Shown: positions 58,371 to 64,000 of the stretch, one piece after another
How the letters are laid out: every line of letters starts with the position of its first letter
Numbering within the stretch: the stretch's first letter is position 1
Source: Parasponia andersonii
Lineage: Eukaryota; Streptophyta; Magnoliopsida; Rosales; Cannabaceae
Assembly (NCBI GenBank): GCA_002914805.1
Contig: JXTB01000193.1
Location: 615,428-679,427, forward strand
Direction of reading: 5' to 3'
Length of the DNA: 64,000 nt
The notes under the pieces: model-generated
What the model saw: only the letters and a program-made list of their open reading frames with translations
Database searches by the model: none
Told to the model about the DNA's origin: nothing
Position numbers and translations under genes: made by a program

Positions 58371-58770
58371 GGGGGAAAGAAAATTTCTGGGTCCAAAATT
58401 AATAAGAGAGACAAATAAGGCAGCAGAAAAGATTCGAAAAAGGATACTAGCTGCTCAAAGTAGACAGAAATGTTATTGAGATCCTCAAAGAAGAAAACTA
58501 GAATTTAACATTGGAGATAAAGTGTTCTTGAAGGTACATTTCAAATCCTTCACATGTTCTAAATTTTGAGCAATTGGAGATAAATCAAGACGTGAGTTAC
58601 GAGGAACATCCAGTGAAGATTTTGGATAGAAAAGATAAAGAACTCAGAAACAAGAAAATGCCCTTGGTCAAAGTACTGTGGAAGAGCCATGAAGTAGAAG
58701 AGGCCATATGAGAAAGAGAAGAAGAGATGCAAATTAAGTATCCATACTTATTTGGGTAAGTAAATTTCGA
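58371..58770 (+). pseudogene. pol: Element F integrase tail with chromodomain-like end
   Basis: EKIRKRILAAQSRQKCY and RKLEFNIGDKVFLKV are kept, but the text then jumps to YISNPSHVLNFEQLEINQDV. Some 40 residues of the GPY/F module are therefore deleted at about 58535. EEHPVKILDRKDKELRNK and VLWKSHEVEEAI close the tail, with a stop near 58709. YPYLFG is followed by the family's NFEDEI non-coding-like end. Confidence 0.85.
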
Positions 58771-58784
58771 GGACGAAATTTTAT

Positions 58785-58797
58785 AAAGAAGAGAGAA
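58785..58797 (+). other. Element F polypurine tract
   Basis: AAAGAAGAGAGAA lies directly before the 3' LTR. Confidence 0.75.
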
Positions 58798-58798
58798 T

Positions 58799-61469
58799 TG
58801 TGGTGCCCAAGATTCTCACATACATACTAAGCCAATAATAAATCTGTTCTAATTGCATATTAAGCATCTAAAAGTCGTTAATACTAGTTTTATAGTAACA
58901 TACTCATTCATTATGTTACGTGCATTTACATACACCAATGCAGTGTAAAGGTTCAATCCCCTCAGAGAGAGAGCTCGGTGTGCTAAAAGAACAAAGAATA
59001 TAATTATAAAAGTAATCCTATGTCTGCATTGTTAATTAGAGTGTAATTGACTTATTTGTATGCTTAATGATTGGTTATGGGGCTATGTTCTTCCAAATTA
59101 CAATAAGATTGGCCATATAGAATCATAAGTCAACGTATGACTAGTTTTCACTTTCTAAGGTAGGATTGAAAAACTTTGGCTACACTTGGGTGTATTGGAG
59201 TGACCAGCAACATGGTGACTATGCTAAGGATATTCTAGAGCTAAACACATGGAAAGCAATGTGTAAAATACCCAAAATACCCCTTAGAATTTAAGTTATA
59301 CCTTTTCTTAGCCATTAAGTGTTGATTTTGGGTCAAATCTGGTCATTTTCTTTCCTTTTCTCTCCAGCCACGACTTGAAACTCTCCAATACTTTTTCTAA
59401 CTTTTCTCAACTTCCCTCAAACATTTCCAAGAATTTCCAAGTGTTAGAACTCAAATTGGAGCCCTAGAAATCAAGATACACCAAAACTAGTCAAGGTAAT
59501 TCTATTAAGTCCTTCTTTCTAAGTCTTGTCCTTTAATTTCAATTCTCTGCTTTTTTTCACTTAAATAATCATTTCTTCCGGTCTTCGTAAGTCCAAAAAT
59601 CTAATTCTAGGCCTAGAGAATCAGTTTGGTGGAGGTAGAAGGCAAGAACTCCAACAAAACCTCGAACTAGTCAAAGTGAGCATTATGTATGATTTTGAAC
59701 TTATAGTTAATTTCTTTTGTGTTCACCCTTAAACCAAAGAAATTATTTGATTAACAATGGTCCTAGAAACCCTTATATATTGCGGGAAACATAGAATTTA
59801 AGTGGGGAATTCAGGTTACACCTAGAGCCCCAAAATTGCTAATTGTGTATTCAAGTGTTTCCGTGGGTGTATTAAGATTTCTATACTTGTAATATGATTT
59901 CCTCAACTTGCAGTGGATGTGTCATGGATTATATTATTTATTTCATTAATTTAGCGGTTGTTTGTAGCCATAGACAAGTGCACAAATTTTTTTAAACTTG
60001 TCTAACCCAAAAAAGATTTAAAATGTGCTTCTGTGTTATCCTAGGTGTTACTTTTGATTTGTATATGTGAGAATTGGATTGTTGGTTACTACCACAGGTC
60101 TTCAACCATGATTTTAATCATGTGGGGATGTCCTAAAAATAGAGGAGGTGCTGTCCAAATATTTTTAAAATCAAATGGTACCATTTAGAAACAAATGAAC
60201 TAGTTTTACAAAATTAGGTGCCATTTTGGATCATTTTTGTGCTAATGAACTAGCGTTCATATTTTACTTCTTTTGAATAGTTTTGCAATGCTAGATATTC
60301 GCTGCTAAGTACCTTAAGTGATTTATACACTCCTCAGTCATTTTAAGATTAAGTTTCCTAAATTGGTGAAAGTTCTGATTTCGGTCTTGTTCAAGTATCT
60401 TGATGCATTCTTTTTGTAAAATGTGCATCTTGAATAATAGTTTATGACAGGTGATTAGCACACCAATCTCTAGAGGATATTGACTCTTTCCACTATCGAT
60501 TCCTATGCAGGACACAAGGTAAGTAAAGACTTACAACTGCATCACAAGAACTATATGAAAGATGTATTTATGTGAAGCTTACTTATTCCTTAAAGTTATG
60601 AAATGACATATGCATGGCATGTTTTGCTTGCAAGTGGAGATTTTTATTATAAGAGTATTTGAAAGTGAGTACCATTGTACCAATTTTATAAGACAAGTTT
60701 CAATAGTAATTGTTAGTCTGTCGGAGCTGGATAGGTAAGTCTGTTGATACAGACTCTCCCGTTGAAGCGGGATTTGCGGATCTTATAATGTGTCTCGTTG
60801 AAGTGAAACAATATTAGCACAGTGTGGGATGCCACTTTGATGAGGGAAGAAGATTTCAAAAAAAAAAACCTCACACGACGGTCGCATCTTATTTTTACTC
60901 TTGGCCGGAGTTTCCTTCCAATGTTATCACAGCCTATCGACTTACGGGACAAGCAATGTGCTAAGGGGCCCAACTAAGAATAATTTTTTAAAAAAATGTA
61001 TGGACTCAAATGTTTAAGAAAGAAAAGGTTACAATGGGAACTTTATGAGATTTTAAAGCATTCGTAAGCATGCATAGTTACTGAGCTTTAACTCATTTTT
61101 GTCTTGTGATGCAGATGAGGAGGCATATTTTGGTATTGACTAGCTGGTTGCCTAGCTTGCCTTTTGTCACCATAATCTTACAGATGTAGACGAGTTTGAC
61201 CAGTGGGCGACTTTTTTATTTTGAGATATTTTGGTGTAATGTAAATACTACTGTTAATAGTAAAATAAACTGGTGAAATCCTCTTTTGATTGTACATTTT
61301 GTGAAAACACTTTTAATAAGAAATGCCATGCAGTTGCTTTTGTTTAAAGGTTTTAGATAGTTCAAAATTTGCCCACCATTTTATCAAAACAAAAGATAAT
61401 GTTTAAGAAAGAATAATACTTCATAGTTTGACTGTATATGAAAATATGGTTAAACTAGGGAGTGTTACA
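58799..61469 (+). repeat. Element F 3' LTR
   Basis: It starts TGTGGTGCCCAAGATTCTCA and ends GGGAGTGTTACA. It aligns with 48421-51095; near 58935 about 40 bases present in other copies (the GTTATTACACTAATG segment) are missing. Donor-like GT is at 60519 and acceptor-like AG at 61113-61114. TAGCA (61470-61474) follows. Confidence 0.92.
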
Positions 61470-61860
61470 TAGCATGCAAGTTAAGGAAGAAAACAACAAC
61501 CAACGGGAGAACTTGTTTCATACTCGATGTTTTGTGAAGAACAAAGTTTGTAGCATCATAATAGATGGAGGGAGTTATACCAACATGGCTAGTACTGAAT
61601 TAGTGGAGAAATTAGCATTATCTACCATAAAGCATCCACGATCGTACCGGCTTTAGTGGCTGAACAATTGTGGAGAAGTCAAGTTGACAAAACAGGTGTT
61701 GGTGGCATTTTCTGTTGGCAAGTATAAAGATGAAGTGCTTTGTGATGTGGTACCTATGCATGCATGTCACACCTGTTAGGAAGACCATGGCAGTAGATCG
61801 GCGAGTCGCACATGATGGTTTCACCTAAAGGTACTCTTTTACCATTAAAAAGTAGCCTAT
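61470..61860 (+). pseudogene. pol: Element K gag end and protease
   Basis: VKEENNNQRENLFHTRCFVK, then VCSIIIDGGSYTNMASTELV (IIDGGS active site) and DEVLCDVVPMHACH, parallel to C at 10870-11200. A TAG at 61654 stands where C has CAG. A base is lost near 61773, so the LLGRPW segment is out of frame, and more stops follow. Confidence 0.88.
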
Positions 61861-62495
61861 ATCACTTGTGCCATTGACTCCAAAACAAGTTCTTGAAGAC
61901 CAACTCAAGATAAAAAAATTGAGTGAAAAGAGAAAAAAGAAAGAGAGAGAGGCTGAAATCGAGAGAAAAGAAAAAAAGATGAGAGAAAAACATAAGAGCA
62001 AAACCATGAGTGAGGGTAAAAGGGAAAAAGAGAGCAATGCAGCCTTATTGAGTGTAAGAGAGGAAAAATACAATTNTGGCTGAACAATTGTGGAGAAGTC
62101 AAGTTGACAAAACAGGTGTTGGTGGCATTTTCTGTTGGCAAGTATAAAGATGAAGTGCTTTGTGATGTGGTACCTATGCATGCATGTCACACCTGTTAGG
62201 AAGACCATGGCAGTAGATCGGCGAGTCGCACATGATGGTTTCACCTAAAGGTACTCTTTTACCATTAAAAAGTAGCCTATATCACTTGTGCCATTGACTC
62301 CAAAACAAGTTCTTGAAGACCAACTCAAGATAAAAAAATTGAGTGAAAAGAGAAAAAAGAAAGAGAGAGAGGCTGAAATCGAGAGAAAAGAAAAAAAGAT
62401 GAGAGAAAAACATAAGAGCAAAACCATGAGTGAGGGTAAAAGGGAAAAAGAGAGCAATGCAGCCTTATTGAGTGTAAGAGAGGAAAAATACAATT
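61657..62495 (+). repeat. exact 419-bp direct duplication around one N
   Basis: 61657-62075 and 62077-62495 appear identical at an offset of 420, separated by N at 62076. They hold the end of K's protease and the charged linker. C, from the same family, has one copy only. Confidence 0.95.
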
Positions 62496-63410
62496 TCATT
62501 GCAAAAAAAAGTGAGATCAAGAGAGCCTTAGTTTTAGAACAGCCCCTTATAGTACTCATGTACGAGGAGGCTCTTTTATGTACTAATAATCTCGCCGGTT
62601 CTTTACCGAGCAATATTGTTTCTCTTTTGCAGGAGTTTGAAGATGTATTTCCCGAAGAGATCCCTCATGGTTTACCTCCAATTCGTGGGATTGAATATTA
62701 GATTGACTTCATACCTGGTGTATCAATTCCAAACTGCCTGCCTATTGGAGCAATCCCAAGGAGACAAGGGAACTTTAAAGGCAAGTAGGCGAATTGTTGG
62801 ACAAAGGGTATGTTCATGAAAGCATGAGTCCTTGTGCAGTTCTAGTGCTATTAGTTCCTAAGAAGGATGGAATGTGGAGGATGTGTGTTGATTGGTAAGC
62901 CATCAACAACTTAACGGTAAAGTATCGTCATCCCATTCCTAGAATAGATGATATACTAGATAAATTACATGGTTCTTGTGTTTTTACAAAAATTGATCTT
63001 AAAAGTGGATATCATCATATTAGATTGAGAGAAGGTGATGAATGGAAAACTATCTTTAAAACTAAATATGGTTTGTATGAGTGGTTCGTGATGCCTTTCG
63101 GTTTAACTAATACTCCAAGTACTTTTATGCGTTTGATGAACCATGTTTTGTGTGCATTTATTGGCAGATTTATGGTTGTATATTTTGATGATATCTTAAT
63201 TTATAGCAAAAACTTGGAAGAATATGTAATGCATTTAAAATCTATTTTAGATGTTTTAAGGAAAGAAAAGTTCTTTGCTAACCTCAAGAAGTGCACCTTT
63301 TGCATGGATATGCTTGTGTTTCTTGGCTTTGTTGTTAGTGGTCAGGGAATTGAGGTGGACGAGGAAAAGGTGAAAGCAATCCAAGATTGGCCAATGCCTA
63401 CAATAATCAG
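62288..63410 (+). pseudogene. pol: Element K charged linker and reverse transcriptase
   Basis: The linker is open from 62288 (MPLTPKQVLEDQLKIKKLSE, then K/E-rich) to IRGIEY at 62700. After stops at 62699 and about 62897, RT shows [32 protein letters not shown] and [16 protein letters not shown]. Here the join FEDVFPEEIPHGLPPIRG, broken in C, is intact. Confidence 0.92.
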
Positions 63411-64000
63411 CCAAGTGAGGAGTTTTCATGGCCTAGCTAGTTTCTACAGACAGTTTGTGCACTATTTTAGTAGCTTAGCCGCCCCTCTTACTGAAGTCAT
63501 TAAGAAGAATGTGCCGTTTAAGTGGGGGAAGGAACAAGAAAAGCCATTTAATCTGATCAAAGAAAAGCTAACTAATGCACCTTTACTTGTTTTGCCTAAC
63601 TTCACTAAACTTTTGAAATTGAGTGTGATGCTTTAGAATAGATATTGGAGCTGTCTTGATGCAAGAAGGCCATCCAGTTGCATACTTCAGTCAAAAATTG
63701 AGTGGGGCAGCTCTAAACTATCCCACTTATGATAAGGAGATGTATGTCTTCGTGAGGGCTTTGGAAAATTGGCAGCATTATCTATGGCCAAAGGAATTTG
63801 TGATTCACACTGATCATGAATCCTTAAAGCATTTAAATGATCAACAAAAGCTAAACAAATGCCATGCAAAGTGGTTGGAATTCATTGAGACATTTCCTTA
63901 TGTGATCAAATACAGGCAAGTAAGGAAAATGTTATGGCTGATGCATTATTCTAAAGGTATGCCTTACTTTCTACTTTAGATACAAAATTGCTTGGCATTG
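63411..64000 (+). pseudogene. pol: Element K RNase H, cut by the window end
   Basis: [20 protein letters not shown] runs without the stop seen in C. The first RNase H motif is damaged: a base is lost near 63608, so the DASG segment is out of frame. [20 protein letters not shown] and [14 protein letters not shown] are good, with the Asp that C has lost. A frame change near 63920 precedes the integrase, which lies beyond the window. Confidence 0.9.

Larger units (their letters stand above)
48421..61469 (+). mobile_element. Element F: Tekay-like Ty3/gypsy retrotransposon
   Basis: LTRs are at 48421-51095 and 58799-61469, with the primer site at 51100-51111, then gag, protease, RT, RNase H, integrase, a chromodomain-like tail and the polypurine tract at 58785-58797. 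The 5' LTR lacks its first 16 or so bases. Gag is split by solo LTR L. The integrase tail wording (EEHPVKILDRKDKELRNK) places it with B in the Tekay/Del group, but the LTRs are unrelated in sequence to B's. Many stops and frameshifts make it inactive. Without L it is about 9.9 kb. Confidence 0.92.
46633..64000 (+). mobile_element. Element K: same family as C, split by F, open at the window end
   Basis: Present are the 5' LTR (46633-47369), primer site, leader and gag start up to about 48419, then from 61470 the last codons of gag, protease, linker, RT and RNase H to the window end. The middle of gag (equivalent to about 9765-10860 of C, roughly 1.1 kb) is missing at the junction with F. A 419-bp block is present twice around a lone N at 62076. 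The integrase and 3' LTR are off the window. Confidence 0.9.

Overview
This window is a transposon-dense stretch of a plant nuclear genome. The evidence is the plant-type Ty3/gypsy (Tekay-like, Athila-like and chromovirus-like) and Ty1/copia-like LTR retrotransposons, a plant-type LINE tail, a TRIM with a methionine-tRNA primer site, and AT-rich intergenic DNA. A eudicot is likely, but the species cannot be named from the sequence. I found no intact host gene and no tRNA, rRNA or CRISPR. There are two N runs (24537-24788, 43157-43225) and a single N at 62076, so this is a draft assembly. Element names A-L used here are my own labels.

Layout. 1-467 is the end of a long LTR of the same type as D. 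471-869 is a TRIM. 870-5150 is mostly featureless AT-rich DNA with small repeats and one possible exon remnant. 5150-29058 is a nested stack. Element A (Athila-like Ty3/gypsy, minus strand) is the oldest. It is split by element B (Tekay-like Ty3/gypsy, minus strand, 6466-22695, target-site duplication ATGAC) and by solo LTR H (23821-26396, duplication CTCCA). B is itself split by element C (chromovirus-like Ty3/gypsy, plus strand, 8385-14964, duplication ATCTT) and by solo LTR D (18462-20655, duplication CAGGT/TAGGT). 29059-32400 is unassigned AT-rich DNA. 32400-42975 is a 5'-truncated LINE (J, minus strand) split by a copia-like, RT-less element I (32945-42358, duplication ATAAC). 43000-46250 is unassigned. 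46250-46632 is a relic of an I-family LTR, cut by element K (same family as C), which starts at 46633 and runs off the window end. K is split by element F (Tekay-like, 48421-61469), and F's gag is split by solo LTR L (52258-55410, duplication ATGGT). F and H share one LTR family, and L is a diverged relative.

How it works together. These are retroelement remains, not a cooperating gene set. Every gag-pol region carries stops, frameshifts or deletions. The relative ages follow from the nesting: A before B and H; B before C and D; J before I; K before F; F before L. The least expected signals are (1) matched splice-donor and splice-acceptor consensus sites bracketing about 0.6-0.7 kb inside every F/H/L LTR, with paired hairpins inside that interval; (2) a pol reading frame that continues about 90 codons into the LTR in the C/K family; and (3) a copia-like element that keeps open protease-integrase frames while lacking reverse transcriptase and most catalytic residues. 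I see no convincing wholly new system.
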